Below, in pieces: positions 10,535-20,880 of a stretch of 64,000 bases of DNA. The notes below the pieces were generated by a model. It did not search any database. It had not been told where the DNA came from and saw only the letters and a program-made list of their open reading frames with translations. The translations under genes and the position numbers were made by a program. Source of the stretch: Coptis chinensis (taxonomy: Eukaryota > Streptophyta > Magnoliopsida > Ranunculales > Ranunculaceae); assembly GCA_015680905.1 (NCBI GenBank), contig CM027379.1:33374501-33438500 (forward strand). Direction: 5' to 3'. The stretch's first letter is position 1. Each line of letters begins with the position of its first letter.

Positions 10535-11812
10535 TGATAAACATCTAAAAGTGTAGTTTAAACCCTTTAATAGCATTATATTTAGGCCAATTATGTTTAT
10601 AATAAATAAGAGTTAGTACTGTTTGCGTGTTTTTGTGTATTTCATGTCTTGAAGTTGTTTATGTGCTTAAAGATGTTATTCTAGATGGAAAAGGAGTCAA
10701 GATGATTGCTAGAAGATTTCTACATTTAAAGCCCAAGAATCAAGAAGAAAAAGTATTTTCAAGCCCAGTCAAAGTTAATTCAGGTAGAATAAGAATAGAA
10801 AAGTCAACAGAACTTCAAATTGGTGTATCTTTGGATTCGGGCCTAGGAATTGGGCCTACTTTATGTAAAAATGACCAGCTCAGAATAAGCTTTTAAATGG
10901 ACCCATTTTTGCCGAATCAAAGCTGTAAAAATGGACAAAAAGGGTACTAAAGAAATTTCCAATAGTCGTGGCCTCTTTACACTTAACCTAATGGACTTTG
11001 GGCTCACATTAGAGGCCCAAAGTCCTCTTTTTTGTCCCATGCACGAAAATATAACCCTAACCCTCTTTTATATAAAGAGTGTTAAGGCTAAACTTATTCT
11101 CTCCTTCCTCCCCTTAGTCTATAATTAGCTTAGTTTAGTTTTAGTTTAGTTTAAGGTTAGAATTAGTTTATTCTTGTAGCCTCCATTAGAACACCTTATC
11201 AATAAAACTTTTAGTTAATTTCAATTCTTGTCTCTACTTTAATGTCTTTCTTTTCTCTCATTAGTATAGAACATCCAATGACACAAGGCTAAAGCATCCA
11301 TTTGAGGGGGATAATGAAGCCATATGAGGATGAGTAGCCATTACTTTTTATTGTTTTGCATAAAAGAACTTCAAGTTCTTTGTTGTGAGTGTCTAGAGAT
11401 AGAGCTCATAATGGAGAACTAGAGTTTAGAGCCACCACTAAAGAGATTTGTGGTGGAGCTAAACTCTCATGCTAGTGAAACCTCGATCCAAGAGGACTTG
11501 GTATTCACTAAGGATCAAAACAAGTGATTTGATACTAACTAATAGTCAATCGAATCGCATGGTGGATTGCCCCTCTCTATATTCTTTTTATCATCATTAT
11601 ATCTACTGTTTTAGCATTTAAATTTACTATTTTTGTATCAAGAATTGCTCTCTCATATTAGTTAATAGTTATTTAGTCGATTTAGATTTGTTTTAGTGGA
11701 AACGCGATTATTCCTCTATATCAACATGTTTTAGAGAGTATTATATAAATTGATAGCATTATTTTAGTATTGTTTTAACAACTATTTTTACCATATCAAA
11801 GCCTACTTATCA
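10535..11812 (+). repeat. Ath-2 5' LTR
   Basis: 1278 bases, TGATAAAC...CTTATCA. TATA box tatataaa at 11069-11076. A TTTAG-rich stretch follows at about 11127-11155 (ttagtttagttttag). The primer site is two bases downstream. Flank before it: gcgtg; no partner duplication exists because the 3' LTR is truncated. Confidence 0.88.
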
Positions 11813-11814
11813 AA

Positions 11815-11829
11815 TGGTGCTGCTTGCCA
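11815..11829 (+). other. Ath-2 primer binding site
   Basis: TGGTGCTGCTTGCCA, a diverged tRNA-Asp-type site immediately after the LTR. Confidence 0.7.
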
Positions 11830-12820
11830 TCTTGCTTTGTTACGTATTGCGTGTTTAGATTAGCAAAAATATTTTCACTATTTACAAAACACACACTGAA
11901 AACACTGTTCGAGAGCATACGAGTTGTGCAACCAACTTTCTGCCTTCCTGTGACCTGACCCTAAAAATTTCAAACCCTAGTTTTAATTCACGCCAAGATT
12001 CATTTTTGCCTTCCTTCACAGTCGCGACCCACACTTTACTTTTAACTTCAAGACCGCCTAATTTGCACTATTTCTCAACGCACACGTTCCCTAGGTTAAT
12101 TACAATATATTAATTTTTTAATATTATTTGCAATATTACGTAATAAGTACAATGCAGTGCTCGTATGCCCTACCACTCCAGTAATTGCATAAAAAAAATT
12201 CATATTTTACGGTGTCTAGAAAATTCAAAGAATTGGGGTTCTCTAATTAAGGAACGTGCACGCACATACAACCTCCCTCAATTCTTAAGTGGCCTGGCCA
12301 TTGGTTTGATACAAAAATACCAAAAAAATTAATTAATATTAGTTAGTAAGCCCACCCACTACCAAAGCCCATTTCATTGGCCTAACATCAAGGCCCAACA
12401 CGAAGCCCATAGTAAAAAGCCTAAACCTTATTTTCAAAACCTTGTCACTAATCAAGGTTAACTTTTTACAAGACTTCACTATCCACCTCGTGTACCTGGA
12501 CCAGTACTCGTATAATTGTTCAAGTAACATAGACGTGCTTCAAATCTGTTGAAGACGCTATTTATACGCGTAGCAAGGACCCTCCAGGTAACACCTCTCT
12601 ACATCCTCGAATCTACTATAAGAGGATTCTATTTCTAGTAATAATCAGGCTATTTTTGCATGCTCGTTAGAAATTGCATATTAGACTTAAAACTTGCATG
12701 AGATTAAGATCTAGTACGTATAAACTTGCCTTATTTGTTTATCATAGACACAAAAATAATTGCCTATCTAGAAATTCACACATCACCACACCTACACCTA
12801 CCCTAACTACATTTGTAGCA
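11830..12820 (+). other. Ath-2 leader
   Basis: Untranslated leader of about 1 kb between primer site and gag ATG. AT-rich, with no ORF of weight. The end (about 12590-12720) resembles the Ath-4 leader before its gag ('cctc...agaggattctatttctagta'), which supports common family descent. Confidence 0.6.
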
Positions 12821-13063
12821 ATGGGTGAAGAAATAGTAGAGAGACCCCTTTCTGATTTTTATAAGGCTTTAAATGATGGACCTGAGTCCTGCATAATTCT
12901 TGCAGATACTACGGGAGATTTTAGAATCCCCCCCCCCTAATATATTTAATCTGCTACCTGTTTTCCATGGGTTAGACCATGAGAAGCCTTATCAACACTT
13001 ACGTAGGATACAACAAGTTATTGCTACATTACATCATCCTAACGTAACACCTAAACAAATAAA
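12821..13063 (+). pseudogene. Ath-2 gag, N-terminal part
   Basis: Starts with ATG at 12821 (MGEEIVERPLSDFYKAL), matching the Ath-4 gag start at 28172. A run of ten C at about 12928-12937 shifts the frame; the match to Ath-4 then continues ('NIFNLLPVFHGLDHEKPYQ') until the CACTA transposon cuts in at 13064. The rest resumes at 25308 ('aaactaagggtgtttcc'). Confidence 0.8.
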
Positions 13064-13066
13064 GCC

Positions 13067-13350
13067 CACTACTAAAAGAATGGCTTTTTGTGTCACTTAT
13101 TTTTTTTGTCTCGTGTCACTTACTAGAAAAAAGTGACATATAGAGTTTTGATGTGTCACTTTTTTATGGAATGAGGGTTGATGTGTTGCTTCTAGGAAAA
13201 GTGACACAAGTAATTTTATTTTTTGTGTCTCATTATTTGAACGTGACACTAGTAGTTTGCCTTGTTGTGTCACTTCTGGGTGTAAAATAATCGAAAACAA
13301 AATTAACAAATTATCGAAATAAATAAGCGACACTAGTAATTGCTTATGCC
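13067..13350 (+). repeat. Cac-1 left terminal and subterminal repeats
   Basis: Terminal inverted repeat plus about eight scattered GTGACAC/GTGTCAC motifs in both orientations. In En/Spm such motifs bind the small TNPA-type protein; that role here is inferred. Confidence 0.8.
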
Positions 13351-13838
13351 ATGAAATTGAAAGTCGTGATTTGGGCCGGGGATATATTTTTAGGTTCGCT
13401 CCAAAAAGAAATTAACTTAAAAAGAACACTTAGGGTTAAAAAAGAAAAAAAATGGAAGATAAAAAAAGAAAAAATGTCTCGCAAAAATGGCTGAGGAGAC
13501 CTCACCATTCTTCCTCCCAACTAATTCTCACCGGCGTTCTAACACCACGCGCGCTCTTCCACCCAGCGGTCTCTCGTCCATCTCTCGTTCTCCGTCCTAG
13601 TTCACTTTCCAGCTATCTCTCTCTCTAAAATAAAGGTAATATTGTTTTTTGTTTCTATTTAATTTCAGTTTATCTCTTGCGATAACTTAGTTTGAGAGTC
13701 ATAGAAAGTTTGAAATCAAGATCAAAAGCGAGTAGTTTCAGCAGCAGTCAAGGTTTCAGCAACAGAATCTCCTTGGCAAGAATAAGATTAGTAAAAATAT
13801 CGGCAGCAAAAAAAAAAAAAAAAAGGTTGTAGGCAAGG
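13351..13838 (+). other. Leader of the captured U2B'' copy
   Basis: Purine-rich DNA (13430-13490) followed from about 13500 by a C/T-rich, CpG-containing stretch (for example 'ctctcgttctccgtcc') that looks like a plant 5' leader, so upstream sequence of the host gene was probably captured too. An A18 run lies at 13808-13825, just before the ATG. No TATA box stands out. Confidence 0.45.
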
Positions 13839-14540
13839 ATGCTTGCAGGAGATGTGCCACCAAACCAAACTATTTACATAAAAAATCTCAACGAAAAAAT
13901 CAAGAAAGATGATTTGAAAAGATCTTTGTATGCTCTGTTCTCTCAATATGGAAGAATCATGGATGTTGTTGCATTGAAAACAGCTAAACTTCGAGGCCAA
14001 GCATGGGTTGTGTTTAGTGAAGTTACAGCTACTAGTAATGCAGTGCGTTCGATGCAAAACTTTCCAATTTATGATAAACCAATGACGATATAGTTTGCAA
14101 AAACAAAATCTGATTATCTAGCCAAAGCAGAAGGCACATTTGTTCCTAGTGAAAATAAAAAGAAGCAGGAAGAAAAAGATGAAAGGAAACGCAAGGCTGA
14201 GGAGCCGCATAGTGCTGTTACAGCTAATGACTCAAGTGTCTAGAGTAATGGGGCTTTTGTTGCTTCTCATCGACAAGGAAAGCCTGGCGAACAAGAGGCT
14301 ACTGCTCCAAATAGTATATTATTCATTCAAAATTTGTGCTATGAAACCACGAGGAGTATGCTACAACTTTTGTTTGAACAATATCCAGGTTTCAAGGAAG
14401 TCCAGATGACAGCAGCGAAGCCTAGGATTGCTTTCATAGAGTATGAAGATGTGGTCCATTCATCAATTTCCATGCAGTCCCTTTAGGGCTTTAAAATTAC
14501 TCCTCAAAACCCCATGACCATCATTTATGCCAAGAAGTGA
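13839..14540 (+). pseudogene. Captured copy of U2 snRNP protein B'' (U1A/U2B''/SNF family)
   Basis: A 234-codon frame without any indel, about the length of plant U2B''. RRM1 spans residues about 10-85 with RNP2 IYIKNL (12-17) and RNP1 RGQAWVVF (52-59). A Lys/Glu-rich linker follows, then a second RRM ('ILFIQNL', '[10 protein letters not shown]'), ending 'IIYAKK'. The family binds U2 snRNA stem-loop IV in the spliceosome. Three in-frame TAG stops (codons 85, 135, 216) break it. The first and third fall where the family has Gln, so CAG to TAG change is likely, as expected from deamination of methylated CHG sites. The coding part has no intron. It lies inside Cac-1 between subterminal repeats and TNP1-like exons, so it is a transposon-captured (transduplicated) gene copy, transcribed, if at all, in the same direction as the transposon gene. 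Confidence 0.88.
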
Positions 14541-16009
14541 GAGACCCTTAGTGGTATGTACTGTCCCTTTCTCCTTTTTTTTTTTAATAGAGGAATAATT
14601 TGTGGATCCATATCTGATTCAGTGCTTGGAATCAGTTGTTTAGTTAATGAAACAAAAGGTTGTCCAGCTGTTTGATTTCCTTTTAGTTTTAACAACCTAT
14701 GCCAATAGACCGAGAGACTTCTAGCCAAAATTGCATCTCTGAAGCATATTACTTCTCTACTCATGATCTTGTATGATCGAAAATCTTGTAAGATTTGAAT
14801 GATAGGCTTGATTAACTGATTATTGAAATCTTAACTGGAAAAAATAATATTAAGATTAGTGATCATGCTGTGCCATGACTTACTTACACACTTGAACCGA
14901 ACAAGTTCTTTAACAGGAGAACGGAGTAAAATATACGAGATTAGGTGGTTTTGTTTTGCTATAAAGTATGTATGTAGTTTCTATTAGTGGTATATACCTT
15001 ACATAAAATTTGTTTTATGGTTCTTAGACAGGGAGTGGTCAGCTGAACATTAGCTGCAATTGTAAGTGGGCTTTCATCAGTTCTTTTGCTAGTAGCAGAT
15101 TCCAAGAAGTTCAATAAAATAAGGATCAAGCACTCAGCTTTCAGAAAGTTTTGGAACAGAAGCTAATCATCATGACCTTAGTTTCAATAGGTTCTAATTC
15201 CCCTGATTTCCTTTTGTTCCACCCTATTGCAACAAGCAAAGGTTCCATTTTACAGGAAATTGGAACACACAAGAATACAACTCGTACACTTAAGTTTTTG
15301 TTTGTTTCTTTCAAATGAAAAAACTTGCCCTTGAGAAGTCTTACACATCTTTAAACATCAATCTGAATTGGGTACATACATCAAAGAACGTAACGAGTCA
15401 GGCTGTATCGGGATGACATTTCACTGGTGGACTGGGGTGACTTTTTGTTGTTGGGATGGGATGTTTCATTTTGACTCATTGATATGATCAAGAACAAACA
15501 AGAGAGCATATTGATATTCTTGGTGGAGGGATGAAAAAGAGGGGAGACTCCATCTCTATTTACTCACTCTCTCATTATCACCTCAAATGGGCTGCAAGTT
15601 TATAATATCTTTAAGTTAATCTGGCGGTTCAAAATACTATATGATCAGTCTTCTTCCCAAAATAATATATTATCTTTCTTTCTTTAAGTTTCATTATTAT
15701 TTGACGATGTTTGTGGTTGTTCTAAGCATTAGTATTAGTATTACTAGTTTTATTGAATTCTAAGCAAATTTTGGATCTCGAGGTAGTATCTATTAAAGTT
15801 TGAGAAATGCCACACCTTAGGTATCCATGTCATTATGGTTTCTTTCTCTATAGTTAAATATATTCTTGACATCCGTGTTTCTCCATATACGTGAGATGTT
15901 TTTTATTTCAAAATCTGTATGTTAAAAATAACTCATTTATGTGTGGATATGATTAGCTTGGTAGTTGACATGTACAACGGTTTCCTTACTTGTATTGAGT
16001 TCCTTGTAG
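14541..16009 (+). other. 3' part of captured gene and Cac-1 spacer
   Basis: Directly after the stop there is a GTATGT at 14554 and a matching acag acceptor at 15031, a possible 3'-UTR intron of about 478 bases, then caataaaataag near 15113 as a possible polyadenylation signal. The remainder to 16009 is AT-rich with no supported ORF. It probably holds the 5' part of the TNP1-like gene, since a ttgtag acceptor ends it. Confidence 0.4.
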
Positions 16010-17250
16010 GATGAATATTAAGAAGCACTTTGAGGAGGGACCTATGGAATTTCTTGAGGTAAGTTATCAATGCTTCTATTTAACTACCTGGCATGATTTT
16101 TTTGTGATCACCATAACCTATTTTGTAGTGAATCTCCTATGCATGTTGCTGCTACCTACGACAAAAATAGTGGGTTCCTTTGTATTGCCTTTGTCTTTGT
16201 TGCTTTTTGATCCTTCCATCATATTCAAAACCATCTCTACTGCAGTTTCCTATTGGGTTCCTTTATACTGCCTTTGTACTGATAGAAATATTGGATTCTT
16301 ATCTTATTTTGTAGGAGGAGCTGAAAAATAAGGCAGAGGAGGGGGTTTTGGCAACAGAAGGAAAAAATGACATACTTACTATGGCATTGGGAACTCCAGA
16401 GCCTAGTGGTCGAGTCAGGGCAAGTGGACAATATACCACTCCCACTATGTACTTCAATCTAGCTTCCTAATAAAAGATCAAAGAACTATTAAGAGGATTT
16501 GGAAGCGAAGTTGAAAGAGAAAGAAGCTCAACACGATAAGTTGAAAATTTTGGTGCTACATGTGCTTAAAGAACAAGGTGTGACTAATTCACCAGCGACG
16601 ACAGAACTGTTGAGATAGTTGCTCAAGTAAGGACCAAAACTCATCAACTCGATGTCATTAGAAAATGTGAAATCCAGTAGTGCCAAAAGTGATTATAAGC
16701 AGCAGGCGATTGCCAAGTCTAAGCACGTTAGTTTTTTGGCCTAAAAATTTGTATTTATGATTTTCTACACATTTCAAGTGTTCTCTTTAACTAAACTCAT
16801 ATTTAATGTATAGAGAAAAGATGGTGGTCAACAAAAAAGAGGTGTGACTTCAGTAAAACTTAAGTCAAAAAATGTACAGGTAAATTCATTCTATAGTTGC
16901 CTTAACCATGTTATACTCATTGTGGTATAGTAAATGTAGGGAATGATACATAGCTTTTTTCATTCCTTTATTACAAGTGTTTCACATATACTAACTTGAT
17001 GTACACTTCGTCTTATAGTCAAAAATAGACAACGGAAAGAGCATTGTGGATTCCGAAAAGCTTAAAGCTAAAGATGGGAAGGTAAAAAAAATATTTTCTT
17101 AATTAAACTCAAATGTTGATTAAATGTATGCATGCATTATTCATTTTCATAATATTTATAATATATATTTTGTTGAACAGGTATTGGAGTTCTCTAGCAG
17201 TCTAGCAAGAGGAGTTACACCACTGAAATAGATGAAGTTCGTCTTGAATT
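16010..17250 (+). pseudogene. TNP1-like (Ptta/En/Spm) gene remnant of Cac-1
   Basis: Exons separated by introns with gt/ag ends: 16010-16058 ('KKHFEEGPMEFLE', donor gtaagt), 16315 to about 16615 and shorter ones near 16813-16879 and 17020-17081. Exon two begins 'EELKNKAEEG' and carries 'ILTMALGTPEPSGRVRASG', the conserved block of the second En/Spm gene in plants (usually ALGTPEHPGRVRG), then 'TPTMYF'. Stops follow 'NLAS'. A Lys/Glu-rich helical part ('EVEREEAQHDKLKI') continues. The family is thought to bind subterminal repeats and help transposition. Intact coding is lost. Confidence 0.75.
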
Positions 17251-18036
17251 TATTGACTTTATCCAACAATTTATCTGAGTACTTAATTTAGTAAGTGGGC
17301 TTCCATATTTTCCCTTTCTTTATGTATATTTACTTTTCTTATAGATTTTTTTTTCTTACTTGTGCAATATACCCTTCTTGATTCACTTGCTTTTTAATTT
17401 TATATACTAGTCATAGTCATAGTGGAATGACAACTTCATGATATGATGCAGGTGCATGGATCGATTAACAGATGAATAGATGGCAGCTAGGTTTTTTGGT
17501 GTTGGAAGTGCGCACAACAAGCTAAGATATTGCTAGGCTAGCGTTAGCGTCAAGCATGTAGTTTTTTTTTATTTTTGGCTTTAATTTATTGTGATTATTT
17601 TGGTATTGGAATGACTTATTTTGTTGGGAGTCAAACTGGATAATAGATACTAGGTTTGATCTATGAAATCAATAGAAGTTAATTGTTTTGAATGTTGTTT
17701 CTTTTTTTCCGAGTGGATGTTGTTTCCATATCATAAAGCATGTTAAAGTAATTTTGGTTGTGATGTTCTAATAAATGTATGTGGATGTTGTTTATGCCAT
17801 AAACCAGGTTAATGGGATTTTGGTTATGACATATGATACAAGTTAAGAAATGAATACGATCGAATACAAAAATGAGAAAATGTTTTAAAAAAAAATTATT
17901 TTCATTTGTCTCACTTTTGGAAAAAGTGACATAATATCTATTAAAAGTGACACAACTGACCACTCTTATGTGTCACTATCTTTTTCTTATGAGTTATATG
18001 GAGTTGATTCCCAAAAGCGACACAAGAAGTGGGGGG
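17251..18036 (+). other. Cac-1 3' region, start of right subterminal repeats
   Basis: AT-rich noncoding DNA. From about 17905 GTGACACA-type motifs begin (17929, 17946, 17970, 18017), and the array is then interrupted by Ath-3 at 18037-24597. Confidence 0.65.
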
Positions 18037-18041
18037 CTTAT
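18037..18041. other. Target site duplication of Ath-3, left
   Basis: cttat, identical to 24593-24597 on the other side of the element. Confidence 0.9.
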
Positions 18042-19673
18042 TGACCAGCCTCTTTTTGTGTGTGTAGATGAGATGAATGATGTAGATAGATGATGGTCGT
18101 TGAACAAAATAGAAGCGTATCAAAACCTAATTATCCCTCAATAAGTAAAGGATGAGTAGGGTATTGTTCACTTTTAAGTGTATGTTATGTGAAGGACAGG
18201 ACTGGAAAGGGGGTTTAAGGGATTAAAAACTATGATTATAGAGATTTAGATTCTAATGCTAAACTAAACTAAATTAACTAAACTATTGGGAATTTATAAG
18301 AGAGGGAATTCAAGAGATTAGAATCCACCAATACTTTTAATCTATGACCTTCTGCTTCATGGTTGTTCTTACAAGTAGACTACAATTAGGCAATCGAGCA
18401 AGTACCGATGCCCTCTTGAACAAAACATCGTTAACAATTAACTCTAGTTAATGTTGTTCCTATGTTTATGCTATTAATATCTTCTTTCCTTTTATGTAAG
18501 CTCGGGCAGCCATTCAATGTATTACCAAGAGCAACATCAAGGAGTACTTTCTAATAGGGCGGCCATTCAATGAATCACCACTTAAGGCAAACACAAAGAA
18601 TACTTCCCCTAGGCAGCCACTCCCTGAGCTACCCCTTCTAAGGCAACACAAAGAATACTTCCCTTACTCTAAAGAACTATACTACTAGAAAAAAAGTAAA
18701 GAACACTAGCATGATATTAATATTGCAAAACATAAACCCTATTTTATACTTCCATCCCCTGGTGTGGGCAATGGAAGTAATAACTAAAAACATAAAGAAC
18801 TAACCTGATTGAAGAACACCATGAACCAGTAAGAATCATTAAACCTTAAGCACTGGCTTCATCTCCTTCCTTGAAGGAGAAGATTAGCCTTCCATAAAGA
18901 AGGAAGAACACGAAAAACAAGAAGAAGAATAGTCGAAGAACATAAGACTAGAAAGACTAATTTATTAAGACTCAGCTAGTTAAAACCGATCTTTTATTAT
19001 TAATCTCTCTCTGCCTCAAGTTCTGGAGACAAGAATGTAAGTGAATTGGCCCATTACATGAGGCACTTAGGTCCTCTATTTATAAGGGTTACAATGAGCT
19101 CTAGAAGCATTCCAAACCGTCATTTGTTTCCTAATACAAATATACTTCTTCCAGAGTCCAACTTCATCTCCAAAACTTAGAAGGAATTGGCTACAGTGTC
19201 GACTCATGCGTCTGGACACACTATTCATGCATCCCAGACTTAATCAATGCATCTAGACGCTCGATCTATGTGTCCCAAACGCATGGGTCGCGTCTGGACG
19301 CACGATAGTCGCGTCTCAAATGCGAGACTCTATTTTTCCACCTTTGATCTATTTTTCTTTCCTCTTTTGCGGGTTTTGGTCCAAGCAACAAATCCTTTGG
19401 CCTTGGGCTTCCAAATAGGCTTTAAAATAGGTCCAAGTTGCATTTTTAATAGTTTCAATTCCTTGGCCTTCTCCATGATTGTCCACGAGCTTCCCATGTG
19501 ATCTTTAATGCTCCGAATTGCTCCATTTTATCTCTTTTTCTCTAATATTCTACAAAACTCTCTTTTTCACCTGTAGAATCTTAAAACATAACTTACAAAC
19601 ACTATTAGTCCACTAAGATGGCTAAACAAGAGGCATAATCGAGGGTTAAATTGCACTTTTTGAGCATTTATCA
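18042..19673 (-). repeat. Ath-3 3' LTR
   Basis: 1632 bases, TGATAAATGC at 19673 to GGTCA at 18042 (minus strand). TATA-like tatttataag at about 19079. Two to three diverged units beginning gcagccattcaatg lie at 18505-18640. CpG-bearing GCGTCTGGACGC-type repeats are at about 19200-19330. Confidence 0.9.
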
Positions 19674-20880
19674 TCAATTGTCCAACCTATAGCTGACTTG
19701 TGTTCCTTTAAAAGTGTTACTAACCTAGATTCCTGCTCCGCAGTTAAATCTGATGCAATGACTACTGGGTAGGTTCCCAAATCTCCCAAGAAAACATACT
19801 TGAGTGTAGACGGTAAAGGCTTCAATTCTAGCTTAGGTGGCTCCTTCTTAAGCTCTTTAGGTGGTCCATCAAGCATAGGCAATTCAAGCTTTTCTTTGAA
19901 CTTGATGTCATCCATGACAGGTGACGAATCCAAAATTGCATTGATTGACTCAACACTAAGTTCTTCACAATTTGAGTCTGTCAGAGCTTTCAGTAACTCG
20001 TCAGCAGGATATGAATGAGTCAGATAATCCTGTGCTAACGCTTCAATCATGCATACCTCGTTCACAAAGACATACCCTCCCGTGGTTCTTTGTAACATAT
20101 GGAAAACATTGGTCTCGACTTTCATATTACCAAAGGATAACGTCATATTACCGTTTTGACAGTTGATGAGTGCATTTGCAGTGGCCAAGAATGGTCTGCC
20201 TAGAATGATTGCCTACCAGATGTAGGTTCTGTGTCGAGTACTATGAAATCAACCGGATAATAAAAATCTTCGATCTTGACTACAATGTCTTCAATGATTC
20301 CTCTAGGTATCTTCACTGATCTATCTGCCAACTGTAAAGTAACATCAGTCGGTTTTAGATCCTTCAAGCCCAACTTCTCGTAGACGAAATATGGTAGAAG
20401 ATTCACACTGGCACCCAAATCTAATAAAGCTTGTTCCTCCAAAGAATCTAAAATTCTGTATGTAACAGTTGGACTTCCAGGATCTTTCAGTTTCACAACC
20501 GATAGATTTTGTAGGTACGATGAACATCGTTGAGCGATAAAAGCTTCTTTCGGAATGTTGGTCTTCTTCTTCACTAGATCTTTCAGGAACATGGCATACG
20601 AGGGAACTTGCTTGATGGCGGTCAGAAATGGGATATTAATCTGTAAATTCTGAAATACATCGCAAATCTCCTTGTACTGGTCATCTTTTCTGGTATTCAC
20701 TAGCTTTGAAGGAAACGGTGCTGGCGGATTCTTCAATATCATTTCTCTTCGTTCGGCTTGGGTTGGTTTGGTAACAGATAGTGGAGTGACAGGTGGAGTC
20801 ACTCGTGATGGCTTCTTCTTACTTACTTCCACAGTAGTTCCTTCAACTTCTTTTGCAACACTTTCTTCAGTATGTGGCAC
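19674..20880 (-). pseudogene. Ath-3 protease and start of RT linker
   Basis: DLGASVNLLPYFVYEKLG active-site block at about 20440-20390, then 'LADRSVKIPRGIIEDIVVKI', 'FYYPVDFIVLDT'. A frameshift near 20195-20215 separates this from 'MATANALINCQNGNMTLSFG'. The acidic 'DDIKFKEKLELP' linker and 'TAEQESRLVTLLKEHKSAIGWTIDD' lead toward RT, but the LTR starts at that point. Upstream it overlaps the gag frame by about 60 bases. Confidence 0.8.

Noticed and set aside
13636..13668. gtaata...ttcag as a 5' leader intron of the captured gene
   Set aside because: Only 33 bases, too short for a plant intron.
13788..14057. Cys/Phe-rich minus-strand ORF opposite U2B''
   Set aside because: Antisense shadow of the RRM1 coding frame.
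17679..18123. Minus-strand ORFs near the right part of Cac-1
   Set aside because: AT-rich, no recognisable domain, and they cross subterminal repeats and the Ath-3 boundary.
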